A stretch of 64,000 bases of DNA from Halichondria panicea (Eukaryota > Porifera > Demospongiae > Suberitida > Halichondriidae). Numbering within the stretch: position 1 is the first letter of the stretch; every line of letters starts with the position of its first letter. The DNA is taken from NCBI RefSeq assembly GCF_963675165.1, contig NC_087387.1, forward strand, positions 75,001-139,000, read 5' to 3'. The translations under genes and the position numbers were made by a program. Of the stretch, positions 1-11,400 are shown piece by piece. Under the pieces are notes generated by a model. The model saw nothing but the letters and a program-made list of their open reading frames with translations, searched no databases and was not told the origin of the DNA.

Positions 1-1724
1 TGAGAGGGTATATAGAAGAACATTGCCATGGCAACTGATGGAGACCAGGACTGCTGGATACGAGATCCAAACTCATCCATAATGTACCATATCGGCAATG
101 GCTGTAACCACGGAAACTGATTATATCGTGACACATTATAAGGTGACAGCTCACAGAGTTGTTGACATGGTAGGCATGGCAATATCTCCACATTCTCCGA
201 GTAACAGCGTCTATAATCTCATTGGACGGTTGACTGGATGACTGATCTGTAATCTGATTGGACGACTCCACTGCCAATTCTTGAACTTTGCCCTCTAGTT
301 GTGCTATCTTGTAGCGGTCCTGGAATGGTTGAGGGAGAGTGTCACTATGACAACACTAGATAATAAGCTGCTCTTAACCTCGGTAACAGTAGCATCACCA
401 AGGTTAACAGATGAATAGCCGTCATGTGTCGTCATGGTAATAGGGGGAGCAACGCTGCTGCTTTCTGATTGGTTGACTGGCGACAGTACATCTTGACTGG
501 AGTCAGAGCTCTCTCTTTTCTCATCACCTACCAAGAACAAAAGTATGAGGTATGTTTGAGCAAAAGCAAGACCACATCCACTACACAAGGGGGCAATGCC
601 ATCAATGCAGGGAATGTACCCTCACTCTGTCCATCAATGCAGGGAATGTACCCTCACTCTGTCCATCAATGCAGGGAATGTACCCTCACTCTGTGTGCTA
701 GCGGACACAGTAAGGGAATGCACACCATAGTTATTTATAGCTGACTAGAAGACAGGGGTAACTGTTAGTGGTGGGCAATTCAAACCCAATGGAATGCTCC
801 TATAGTTAGACACATAATAACTATATATAGCTGTAGTAGCCAGTGCACCTGATTCACTGTCCACCATAGCTGTAGTAGCCAGTGCACCTGATTCACTGTC
901 CACCATAGCTGTAGTAGCCAGTGCACCTGATTCACTGTCCACCATAGCTGTAGGAGCCAGTGTACCTGATTCACTGTCCACCATAGCTGTAGTAGCCAGT
1001 GCACCTGATTCACTGTCCACCATAGCTATAGTAGCCAGTGTACCTGATTCACTGTCCACCATAGCTATAGGAGCCAGTGTACCTGATTCACTGTCCACCA
1101 TAGCTGTAGCAGCCAGTGTACCTGATTCACTGTCCACCATAGCTGTAGCAGCCAGTGTACCTGATTCACTGTCCACCATAGCCGTAGTAGCCAGTGTACC
1201 TGATCACTGTCCACCATAGCTATAGTAGCCAGTGTACCTGATTCACTGTCGGCATCATAAGAGTCACTGTCCTCATCTCCAACACACGGCAACTGTACAA
1301 TATTCATGAGTGCTGCCATCCGATTGGCTAGTCCTGGGACGGTTGCTAGGAGACCTCGTACACTGGGTGGTTGGAATGTCCACGCATGATCCACCAGAAA
1401 CACACTACATTGAGTCAGGAAGGACAATAGAGTGATGAGTGGGCTTACCTGTAGTGATGAGGAGCACTAGAGTGGGCTTACCTGTTGGGGCTGTCTTTAG
1501 AGAGGCCGTCCTTGTTAGAGACACACACTCTCCACCCATTCTCCTCATCACAGCTCATTGTGAAGTAACCTCCAGCATCATAGTCCTAAGAAGGTTTATG
1601 CCATACTAAAGCCAGTGAGCATGCTTACCTCAGAGGAGAGCTTCGCATGAAGGGCCTCCCAGTACATCTGAGGGATTCTCTCCAGCTGAGCACCGTGGCT
1701 GTGCAGGAACTGCCCATAGTCCAT
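1..1724 (-). CDS. TTLL12: Tubulin-tyrosine-ligase-like protein 12 (N-terminal part; runs off the window)
   Basis: TTLL12 is a cytosolic pseudo-ligase of the TTL family linked to tubulin modification and mitosis; only its N-terminal, SET-like part lies here. Exons read on the minus strand are about 1724-1629, 1585-1482, 1404-1238, 527-379, 355-155 and 101-1. Recognisable blocks are FLVDHAWTF followed by VPGLANRMAALMNI, then a block ending RRMWRYCHAYH, then WYIMDEFGSRIQ; these align in order with vertebrate TTLL12. The exon at 527-379 and the start of the next encode a Ser/Asp-rich insertion not known to me in the vertebrate protein. The ATG at 1724 is the first in-frame one, but a CAG acceptor just upstream leaves room for an earlier exon. 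The intron drawn between 379 and 355 is only 23 bp, so that boundary is probably wrong. The ligase domain would continue left of base 1. Identity is confident; exon edges are approximate. Confidence 0.85.
590..700. repeat. 31-bp tandem repeat, 3 copies, in a TTLL12 intron
   Basis: Three near-identical copies of a unit beginning GCAGGGAATGTACCCTCACT lie in the intron between two TTLL12 exons. No coding role is visible. Confidence 0.85.
830..1237. repeat. 39-bp minisatellite, about 10-11 copies, at a TTLL12 splice donor
   Basis: The unit carries TCAGGTACACTGG on the minus strand, which is the CAG|GTACAC donor of the exon ending at 1238. Every copy therefore repeats the exon end and a donor-like GT. 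The unit length is a multiple of three, which makes long artificial ORFs. One copy near 1201 has lost a base, shifting the frame, so the array is best read as intron. Confidence 0.8.
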
Positions 1725-1945
1725 CTCTATGTATTGAAGACTGCATGTAAAGTGCTACCATGTGGCTGTAAATAGTGGTCTCAGTAATTAGCCGCACCTT
1801 GGGCAAATTAATTTTGTTGACAGGCAAAGGACACTCACTGTGTGTTTAGTTCTAATTAATGCCTCTTACCCACGTGGACTAGACTTGGCTTCTCAGCTAG
1901 CTCTCATATTCTGTGTCCTGTCTATCAGGTAGTGTAGCTAGAATA

Positions 1946-3460
1946 ATGAGTGAGTCTTGTGATGAGGAGAGCTGTGAAGAAGCTGTCAAGACGACTCCTG
2001 GTATCGTGTATCTAAGCAGAGTCCCTCCCTTCATGAAACCGCACAAAGTCAGACATCTCCTCAGTCCGTATGGCTCTGTGGGTAGAGTGTACCTACAGCC
2101 AGAAGGTGAGCACTCCACCCACGCCACACACCACACACACTTCGCCTGCAGAGGATATTGTTCGACAGAGGCGTATAAAGTTCCGAGGTAACAAGAAGGT
2201 CAAGTTCACTGAGGGTTGGGTTGAGTTCTTGGACAAGAGGGTAGCAAAGGTCGTTGCCACGACACTCAACTGTACACCAGTGGGCCGTAAGAAGAGGAGT
2301 ATTTATCACGACGATCTATGGAACATCAAATACTTACCAAAGTTCAGATGGACCCATCTTACAGAAAAGATTGGTACTACAATAATTGTGTGTAATACAT
2401 TGTAATAAATCCCCCCCAGCATACACACAGGCATTGTAGATACACACCCCCCAGCATACGCACAGGCATTGTAGATACCACGCCCCCCAGCATACACACA
2501 GGCATTGTAGATACACACCCCCCAGCATACACAAAGGGATTGTAGATACACACCCCCCAGCATACACAAAGGGATTGTAGATACCACGCCCCCAGCATAC
2601 GCACAGGCATTGTAGATACCACGCCCCCAGCATACACACAGGCATTGTAGATACCACGCCCCCCAGCATACACACAGGCATTGTAGATACACACCCCCCA
2701 GCATACACAAAGGGATTGTAGATACCACGCCCCCCAGCATACACACAGGCATTGTAGATACCACGCCCCCCAGCATACACACAGGCATTGTAGATACACA
2801 CCCCCCAGCATACACAAAGGGATTGTAGATACCACGCCCCCCAGCATACGCAAAGGGATTGTAGATACCACGCCCCCCAGCATACGCAAAGGGATTGTAG
2901 ATACCACGCCCCCCAGCATACGCACAGGCATTGTAGATACCACGCCCCCCAGCATACGCACAGGCATTGTAGATACCACGCCCCCCAGCATACACACAGG
3001 CATTGTAGATACCACGCCCCCCAGCATACACAGGCATTGTAGATACCATGCCCCCCCCCCCCAGCATACACAGGCATTGTAGATACCACACCCCCCAGCA
3101 TACACACAGGCAGTGAGGGAGCAGAAGATGCGTACAGAGATGTCACAAGTGAAGAGGGAAACGAGTGCCTACCTGAGCAGTGTGGACAAGGGTAAGGAGA
3201 TAACAGCCATCACACAGAGGAAGAGTCGCCAGGGAGTACAAGTAAGACCCTCCTCTTGTGTGGTGTGTGTTTAATCCCTCCTCAACAGACAATCAGTACT
3301 CAACAGAGACACTACAAGCAGAGGGTAGTAAGTGAGGGGGCGGCAGCATCCGCCAGTGGACTGTGTGACTCTCTCCTGAGCAAGGTACGCCCACCACACC
3401 ATCGTGTGTGTAGTGTTCACTGTGTGTGTGTGTGTGTCTCTGCAGGTGTTTGGACGCTAG
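1946..3460 (+). CDS. ABT1: Activator of basal transcription 1 (Esf2/ABT1 family RRM protein)
   Basis: ABT1/Esf2 is a nucleolar RRM protein needed for early 18S pre-rRNA processing, and ABT1 was first described as a TBP-binding activator. Exon 1 is 1946-2105 and exon 2 runs from 2152 to about 2371. After a long repeat-filled intron, exon 3 starts near 3112, followed by exons at about 3291-3385 and 3446-3460. Family blocks in order are [66 protein letters not shown] and [11 protein letters not shown], followed by a short tail ending VFGR. The phase closes across each proposed junction. An alternative in-frame ATG at 1913 adds 11 residues. It is divergent from TTLL12, about 220 bp away, so the promoter may be shared. 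Confidence 0.88.
2408..3111. repeat. 36-bp minisatellite, about 19 copies, filling an ABT1 intron up to the acceptor
   Basis: The unit reads roughly ATACCACGCCCCCCAGCATA, then CACACAGGCATTGTAG. The last copy supplies the real acceptor, CATACACACAG|GCAGTGAGG. All other copies therefore carry the same CACACAG acceptor-like site. Open frames across it are artefacts of a unit length divisible by three. Confidence 0.88.
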
Positions 3461-3653
3461 CAGCTACAGCATCAGAACTTATGCAACTGATATAAACTTT
3501 GTGTACTGTTTGTCTGTTTTATTAACAATCATGATAGTAGTATGTATATTGATGAAAAAATGAAATGAACAAAAATAATAATGAGAGGAATTGGAAACGA
3601 CCAGTGAGGTGATTATATAAAGGGACTGGGGTTAAACTAGCTGACAAAAAACA
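3461..3653. other. Short intergenic region between convergent genes
   Basis: AT-rich 3' flanks of ABT1 (+) and the BAF-like gene (-) meet here. I see no further gene. Confidence 0.6.
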
Positions 3654-4106
3654 TTATATTTTATCAAATGTACTAATGATTCTATTAATGTTAGTTTGTG
3701 TGACTCCTATTGCCTTTAGTTTACTGACAAACTGGCTCTTACTTTCAGTGTACCTCTGGTAGAGGTCTAGTGCTGTGAGGATCTTGCCTCCGAACATGCC
3801 CTCCACCACAGGGTTGCTGAACTTGCTGGCAGTCTTCTTCCCCACTCCAGGTACCTCCAGCACACCCTTACCCTCTAGGCCAGTGGAGAGGAGTTGGACC
3901 ACCTTGCTCTCTCTGGCAGTCTGCTTCCCCACTAGGAGTTGGTTCTCTTGCTTGATTTCAGCTGGTGGTTGCAGGGTGGGGGGTCTCAGAGGCTTCAGCA
4001 CTGTGGGGGGTCTCACTGCAGGAGGGTAGCTATAGGTTGGCAGGTGAAACATAGACCTCTCCAGTCCTGGTACCAATGGAAGGGGTCTAGAGTTAGCTCC
4101 AGCCAT
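3654..4106 (-). CDS. Barrier-to-autointegration-factor-like helix-hairpin-helix protein (tentative)
   Basis: A single exon of 150 residues. The first half is proline-rich and probably disordered. The second half, from about residue 80, contains VPGVGKKTASKF, a helix-hairpin-helix signature, then a helical region with LDLYQRY and a C-terminal IISTFDKI. The order and size resemble BAF (BANF1), a small DNA-binding dimer that bridges chromatin and the nuclear lamina, but the match is distant. The start is the ATG in GCCATGGCT. It lies 147 bp downstream of the NADSYN1 stop on the same strand. It could instead be a lineage-specific DNA-binding protein. Confidence 0.5.
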   Translation of the reverse strand: MAGANSRPLPLVPGLERSMFHLPTYSYPPAVRPPTVLKPLRPPTLQPPAEIKQENQLLVGKQTARESKVVQLLSTGLEGKGVLEVPGVGKKTASKFSNPVVEGMFGGKILTALDLYQRYTESKSQFVSKLKAIGVTQTNINRIISTFDKI

Positions 4107-4253
4107 GGCTTCAATAGTGTGCAGTTGTCTGCAGCTAGTCTATGGTGGCAGCATGTGGTTACACAATCCCACAATGTTATAGTGTGGTAAAATAACAACA
4201 GCATGACTAAATAAAAACAGTTGTCCACATGCAGCTACTAGCCTACTGCATAT

Positions 4254-5107
4254 CTACCTAGGCAATAAGTTCATTAGCCATGACTGTTTCTGTTTCTGTT
4301 TCTGTGGTGTCTTCTTCACTGGTTGTGCTAACATGGCAGCTAGTCCTGATGAGCCGAGGCTGGAGGAGCGAGCGTGTTTCTTAGCAACAGGTCGTGCTAT
4401 CGATGGTCTACTCAGCTCAGGTTGTAAGAGATGAGACAGTTTTCCCTTCTTGATAGTGGAAGGTGGTGTCTTGGAAGAGAGGGAGTGCTTGCCTAGTGAC
4501 ACGGTGGGGGAAGCATGCTTTGGGGGGGTTGGTTGATCGGAGGGGGCAGGTTGATGGGAGGGGGTATGTTGACGAGGGGGTTGGCCTGGTTTCTGTTGAA
4601 CTAGAGAGGTGACAAATGTTGCAAATTCTTGAGACAATGCGTCCTCTAGACTGGTGGGTTGTGGAGAGGCTCCCAACACGAGACCTCGTTGCATGCCTTG
4701 CTTGTACGCATCCAACACAACACTCACAGGAACTACCCCTCCTTCAGCCGGCTCTTTAGAGGAAGTGGGTGTGGTCTGGACAGAGGAGAGGGTGGGGTAG
4801 AGTGGTTGATGAGGAGCAGCTGTTACAAATTGGTTTGAACTGTCAGTAGATTCGGTAGGAGAAGAGTTGACGTGCCTATCTTTGTTGCCTTCATGACTGA
4901 CTTCAGAGCGATCTTGTTGCTTGCCGTACGAGCGTCCCTCTAACTTACCAACCTGTACACAAGTAATGGTTAACACATGTGGCACACACACACAAGCATA
5001 TATAGGCATGGGCATACACACACACAAGCATAGGCATGGGCGTACACACACACAAGCATAGGCATGGGCGTACACTCACACACACACAACATAAGCATAG
5101 GCACACA

Positions 5108-5182
<75 letters not shown>

Positions 5183-8100
5183 ACATAAGCATAGGCACAC
5201 ACACACACCACATAAGCATAGGCACACACACACACCACATAAGCATAGGCACACACACACACACCATAAGTATAGGCACACACACACACACCACATAAGC
5301 ATAGGCACACACACACCACATAAGCATAGGCACACACACACACCACATAAGCATAGGCACACACACACACCACATAAGCATAGGCACACACACACACCAC
5401 ATAAGCATAGGCACACACACACACCACATAAGCATAGGCATACACACACACACCACACAGGCTATAAACTGCACACATAATGATATGAACACACATAGTG
5501 ACTCTATTAGTCTAAGCTGTACACATATTTCACCTCGATATCAATGGCTGCAAACTGCCACCTCCAGGCTGTGTTGTAGAGGAAGGGTCGGAGGTCAAAC
5601 CGATTGTCATCAGGACTATAAGACTCAGCGTGATAGGACGGAGTGAGTGTCGTGAGCTTGTGTCTGTTGAGTGAGTAGCAGCGGAAGAAGAACTTGACCT
5701 TGTCAGCAATCTGTGCATGAAGCCAAATACAGTTAACAACAGCTAATTAACATTAATATTTTAGAGAAAGTTAATTATATAATATCTGTTCATATTGAAA
5801 GGTCTCTTTCTTGACATTGGATCAATATTACTGAAGTTATGTAAGGCTGTTGAAAGATAGTCAACTACCCCCCGTTAATCAATGGTTCAGGGACTCCAAT
5901 ATCATGATTTTCTGAAAGCTTAGAAAAAGACCATTCAAAAATGGTGTCATCAAAATTAATATTCGAAAGATAAAAGTATTTGCCAATTTGGCGATACCAT
6001 GGATAATAAATAGCCCATGGTCCAAGGCCGAAAAATGAATGGTAAATTATGGTCCCGACAAAAGTTTGGATTGAAACACATCATTTGAAAGGTCTCTTTC
6101 TAAGCTTTCAGAAAATCAGAAAATTGTTGACATTGGATGAACGGTACTCAAGTTAATGGCTGTTGAAAGATGTTCCCCCTCCCCAATTTAATCAATGGTT
6201 CGGGGACTCTTTCAGCTGCTATAACTTGAATTCCGTGGGTCCAATGTCAACAATTTTATGATTTTCTGAAAGCTTAGAAAAAGACCTTTCAAATGGTGTC
6301 ATCAAACTTTGTATTTGAGAGATAAAAGTATTTGTCAATTTGGCGATACCATGGATATAGCCCATGGTCCGAGGCCGAAAATTGTCAAATTTAGGCTCCG
6401 AAGAAGTTTTGGATTGAAACACATCATTTGAAAGGTCTCTTTCTAAGCTTTCAGAAAATTAGAATATTTTTGACATTGGATGAACGGTACTCAAGTTAAT
6501 GGCTGTTGAATGGTAGAGGTGGAAGGGCTGACCTGTTTGGGAGTCTTGTCCCTCCACATGTGCAGTAGTTTAGTGAACATGCTCAGAGGACCACACAAGT
6601 AGACCTTCCTCAGTCTACCAAACACTGAGAGCTCAGCGTACGTCATGCCCATATCAACCTATGTGTGGGCAAGTGGGACACTGTTACTGTTTAGTTACTG
6701 TACATACGATACACAGTACACAGCATGTGTATGTACTATGACCTCTACCTCATCTGTCTGCACATAGTCGCCAGTAATGGGCTCCAGTTCTGCTGTTGGC
6801 TTGGCCTTGAGAACACTGTGAGACAAAACAAGAGCTATTCATCAGCACAACAGGGAATCCCAAAACAGCTAAATCCAATGTACAACAATTATCAAATAGT
6901 CTCACTTGAGCAGCTCGGAATAGATAGGTGCCATGTACTTGCAGAATGAGCGCAAGTCAGTCTTTGAGATCCCACCAATAGGATTGATGTCAGCACTGGA
7001 GCAGTCATACTTGGTGAAGTAGCCTCTCAAAGCTTCGTCCACGTTGGCAGACCCCAACACCAGCAACCCACCGCTACGCCCTGCAGGACAATGGATACAG
7101 ACCACTCTCCCCAGCCTCAGACACCCTCACACAATGGACATGTAGTATAACATGTTTGTTTCTAGTGAGAGGGCCTGTAGTGATTCTGACAAGCCCACTC
7201 ACTAGGCCAGAAACAAACATTTTTTTATTTTTATTCTCCCCAGCCTCAGACACCCTCACCTTGTGTCCAGGGGGAGAGTTGTGCCATTAAGTAGGAGAGG
7301 ACCATTCTACACCTAGCCTGGACATTCTGTAGAGCAAGGTTCTCAGTACTGCTACCACCATGAACCTTGAACTTTGGCATCCTACCACTCACCTGTAAAG
7401 AGAAAGAAAGATATGGCCATAGCATTGTATCAAGCATTGGCAACAAACTCACTTGTGAGAAGATTGCCAAGTTAGCATCTACTGCAGTGTCTATATCAAT
7501 GTAGAGGTGATGGGAGCCAATCTGACCAGCCAGAGCCTCTGCTCTCTGTCTAGTCTCAAGGGAAGAGTTGGCAGACCCCATATAGCACGTGGTGAATAGC
7601 CGCCTGTGAATAGGGGATCATGTGATCATGTGCAGAGCTATATAGCACGTTGTGAATAGCCGCCTGTGTAGAGAGGATAGGGGATCATGTGCAGAGCTAA
7701 CCTACCTGGCTAATTCATGAGATGTGTTGGGTAGTGTACTATTAGGGGACAGCTTAAGCACACGACGTAGCTCCTCCATCACACACTGATTGCCCTTGCT
7801 GCACGTGTGTGTGTGTGGGGGTGGTGGGTGTGTGTGGGGGTGGTGGATGTGTGTGGGGGGGTGTACATGTGAGGCTGTTAACACACACACAGGCTTACTT
7901 GACGGCCTGACTCAGCAGGTTACACATGGAGCCCACCAGAGTGGCAGTGGAGGAACTGTCTATACCTCCACTGAGGGGCAGGAAGTATCCAGCCATACCA
8001 CTGCGTCTCAGGTAGTCCCACAGCCAGCAAGCAGGGCCCAGACTACGGGAGGAAATGTGTGTTTGGTTGTCCAACTAATTGATGCATTCAATAGCTCTCA

Positions 8101-9900
8101 GAATTACCTCACCAATGGTGTGCTTAGATACAAGTTTGGTGATTAGTCGAAATCAAAAATAAAGGCTAATTAGCCTCCCCCCCACACTCGTATACTAATG
8201 TGTGTAGTCTCTCCCCCACACTACTCCAATGTATGTAGTCTCCCCCCCCACACTAGTACTAATGTGTGTGTTCACCTTATCTCCTCTTCTGGCATATGGT
8301 AGTGAACATGCACGGGCGTAGTGGTAGCAATCGTCAGTGGGTCCTTGTACACAAGGTTAACATCTAGGAAGCTGCGAGGATAAGCCTCACTCTGACACAC
8401 CTGTGCATAGAGGGTAGATCATGACCACCATTTTGTTGCCTACTGAGCATGCTCACCTGCATTGCTAGCGGAAGGTTGGCTCCTCTATACGAGGTGACAT
8501 CATCAAGATCAACTGTTGCCGTGATGACTTCCACTTCGTCCAATGAGAACTGAGAGCCTTGAGCTAACACCTGGTACAAGTAGGGGGTCAGAGGTCAGAG
8601 GTCAATGGGGTTAAACACACACTACTGGTACCTCTCCATTGAGAGCTATCATACAGGAACCATCATAGTACACCCTCTCTCCATCGCAGCCAATCAGATT
8701 AGAGTATAGATAGACTCCGCCCACCTATAGAAGAGTTATATATATAGACATTCCACACTCCACACACTCCATACACACACTCCACACTCCACACACACAC
8801 ACACACACTCCACACACACACACACCACACACACTCCACACACACCAGACTCCGCACTCCACACACACACACTCCACACGTACCTTGGTGGTGGCTGAGC
8901 GTATGAGGTCCACTCTCCACACACACCACACACACTCCACACACTCCACACACCACACACACACACTCCACACATACCTTGGTGGTGGCTGAGCGTATGA
9001 GGTCCACTCTCTTGTGCAACTTCCTGAGCTCATGATGACTGCCACTAGCATTACAGATGATCTCCACTCCATCCAGACCCAGTGCTGTGTGTGGGCTATG
9101 TGTGGGTGTGGTCTTATAGGGGGTCTTATAAGGGGGGGGGGGGTGTACCTGATGGGGGACCACAGCTCCTGACATGTCTCCCAACCAAAGGACGTGTGCG
9201 GAGTCGCTACTACACCATCACCAAATGGTACTGTACGTTGCCCAGTCACCGTGGCAACCATTGGAGGAACGTAGAACTCTTCCGTCTCCCTGTGGAATGT
9301 CTAATTAAAGGAATACGGTAATATTAAAGTCCGACCTTGTTTTCTTCCAGGGACAGAACCACCTCATCTCTCGATAGTTACCCTCAATAGCAAGATCCAT
9401 CTTTGGACGAATGAGCAATATCTCACTATTGTAGAATATCACTCGACAATTGTAGCGAACATTCTTGTGCATCACGGGCCTGTGTGTGGGTGTGGATGTG
9501 AGGGTGTGTGAGGTGTGAGGTGTGAGGGGGTGACATACATTCCAACATCACAGAGTATGTCATTAGTGAGGGGTGACTTGAGTAGCTCTGTCAATACTTC
9601 CCATGAGTGAAGTAGAGTGTCCCCCTCCAGGAAATGATCACCACAGCCGTATCCACTGCATAGGGGACTAGTATAGTGTCTGTATATAACCAATACTCAC
9701 GTGATCTCTAGCTCAGGGCCTAATCTATAGCAAGCCCCCCTCTCTTTGGCTATCTTGATACCTGTGCATGCATGTATGTGGATGTCATGGAGGACATTGC
9801 AGCATCTTGACTCACTGTCTAGTATTCTTTGCAGGTTCCCAGAGAAGTCGAGTACCCATTGGTTGAGTGCAGCCACGGCTAGAGTCACTTTCCTGCCCAT
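4254..9900 (-). CDS. NADSYN1: Glutamine-dependent NAD(+) synthetase with a long C-terminal extension
   Basis: This cytosolic enzyme makes NAD+ from nicotinic acid adenine dinucleotide, using ammonia from glutamine and ATP. The first coding exons are about 9900-9816 and from 9761, beginning [15 protein letters not shown]. The N-terminal nitrilase-type glutaminase shows its Glu in RLGPELEI, Lys in LIRPKM and nucleophilic Cys in WETCQELW. The synthetase half has the ATP loop [19 protein letters not shown] and [17 protein letters not shown], and ends with [19 protein letters not shown] and [13 protein letters not shown]. The usual C-terminus falls at IDIEVGKLE, but the same last exon (4955-4254) stays open for about 230 more residues rich in Ser, Pro, Gln and Lys. 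The phase closes at that junction. An exon end is duplicated near 8900. Divergent from the DUF547 gene, 160 bp away. Confidence 0.92.
4970..5460. repeat. (CA)n microsatellite plus 26-28-bp tandem repeats in the last NADSYN1 intron
   Basis: A pure CA run around 5107-5181 is followed by about ten copies of a unit containing CACATAAGCATAGGCACACA. The His/Thr or Cys/Val open frames over it are not genes. Confidence 0.85.
5840..6515. repeat. About two copies of the ~344-bp dispersed foldback repeat, in a NADSYN1 intron
   Basis: Contains the family hallmarks: a TCAATGGTTCGGGGACTC-type start, the centre GATACCATGGAT..AGCCCATGG, and paired blocks around CTGAAAGCTTAGAAA and TTTCTAAGCTTTCAG. It occupies the intron between the exons ending near 6530 and starting near 5710. 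Confidence 0.8.
8885..8916 (-). pseudogene. Duplicated 32-bp exon end with donor inside a NADSYN1 intron
   Basis: This segment repeats the last 32 bp of the NADSYN1 exon that ends at 8978, including AAG|GTACGTG. The real exon reads AAG|GTATGTG. It sits in a CACACTCCACAC-type intron and could act as a decoy donor. It has no acceptor of its own that I can recognise. Confidence 0.7.
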
Positions 9901-10060
9901 CTTCTTCAAACCAGAGGAGTTATTTCAGCAGAAACTGCGCGGTAAAGATCATCAAAAACAAAACCATGATAACACAATTCCATTCAGGGTGGGTAAAGAT
10001 CATTAACATACGTTACTAATTATGAGAAATGATCGTTAGTTTTAGTTGTGATATGTAAGA

Positions 10061-11174
10061 ATGTCCCAAATGAGAGTAATTTGCCTGTTTCTGGTGTGTG
10101 TGTGTGTTACTACTGGAGGTGTGTCATCAGGAGCAGGGCCTCTGGACAGACTCTATAACCTCTGGGACTCTGTGAGCTATGGTAGTCTAGTAGCAACCTC
10201 AACCCACGATCTATACAGGTTGTATCACGTCATGTACAAGGAGGAGCAATGGAGGGTATCCCACTCCATATTGTCGACTATGAGGCTATCAGGTGAGCAG
10301 GTAGACCCATGTCAATGTATTGTGAGTTTACTTCCTTGTTTGCAGTAAGGATGGGAACTACACTGCCTTCATAGAGGGTGTTGCCAAGGTGAACCTGAGT
10401 GGTCTGGACAATAACAATACCTACGCCTTCTTCATGAATGTCTACAATGCTCTTGCCATTAAGATGATCATAGACCACCCCTGCGTCCATCCTACCACTG
10501 GGTAAGCCCCACACTCCTCACACTCCTCACACACCCCACACCTCACACATCCTCACACACCTCACAGGTCCTGCCACCCCATCAAGAGCATACGGGACAT
10601 TGGTAGTCTTCTCCACCCTGTATGGGGGTTACCAGCAGGCACTGTGGGGGGTAAGATGTGGACCCTGGACCAAGTAGAGGGCTTCCTCAGACACCCCCCA
10701 CATCCTCTCAAGTGAGCCCCCCCCCCCCACTACCTGCCATAATGTGGCTACTCTGTTGCTTGCAGAGAAGACTCTAGACTGCATGCGTGTATTGTGTGTG
10801 CGTCCATCTCTTGTCCTAACGTGAGAATGGAGGCATACAGAAGAGAGCAGGTGGGGGAACAGATGGATAGTCAGGTCAAGGACTTCCTCAGCAACTCAAA
10901 GAAAGGTGAGTCATCACTATTTGGTTGTTATAGTGGATCCACACAATTCTTGTCCACACTAGGTCTGTCTCTGGATCGCAGTGCCAATACTCTCACTCTC
11001 TCCCCCATCTTCCTGTGGTTTGCTGGTGACTTTAAATCGTACGGAGGGGTCAAACAGTTCACCAGCCACTACCTAACTCCCAGTGATGCAGACTACATTG
11101 CCAAGAACAATCCTGAACTCCATTACTTTAGCTATGACTGGAACCTTAATGGCGTACCGCCATGCACATGTTAG
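10061..11174 (+). CDS. Secreted DUF547-domain protein
   Basis: Five exons: 10061-10292, 10346-10501, 10568-10711, 10766-10905 and 10963-11174, with phases that close at every junction. Residues 4-22 form a hydrophobic signal peptide (MRVICLFLVCVCVTT). The DUF547 signature follows as FFMNVYNALAIKMI, with the later blocks HPIKSIRDIGSLLHPVW, HACIVCASISCPNVR and LSPIFLWFAGDF. The family function is unknown; members occur in bacteria, plants and animals and may be enzymes of a papain-like fold. Two in-frame start codons are close together (10061 and 10070). It lies between NADSYN1 (divergent) and the secreted precursor at 11401 (same strand). Secretion is inferred from the signal peptide. Confidence 0.8.
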
Positions 11175-11400
11175 CAACCCTTGGTGTGTGTGTGTGTACG
11201 ATTGTATTTTCTCTATGTATTATTATTATTATTGATCTTATGTTCTAATGATGCATCATGTTGTGGGTGTTCAGGAAGGCATCTCTATCATGGCTAGGGC
11301 ATCTCTATCAGCATGGCTAGGGCTATGTGTAAACCACAGAATATTAAACAGCATAACCACAGTGCACCCCTTAAAAACTGAGAGTTAGCTGAATACAAAG

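Noticed and set aside
356-378. A 23-bp intron in TTLL12
   Set aside because: It restores the phase but is shorter than is plausible for spliceosomal splicing. I think one boundary is misplaced and do not report a record-small intron.
745-1179. MVDSESG-repeat protein over the TTLL12 minisatellite
   Set aside because: The first copy holds the in-phase donor of the TTLL12 exon, and a one-base deletion in one copy breaks the frame. Intronic repeat is the simpler reading.
2306-3146. Three overlapping 240-270-residue minus-strand ORFs over the ABT1 intron repeat
   Set aside because: The unit is 36 bp, so all three frames stay open across the array; the region is bounded by ABT1 splice sites on the other strand.
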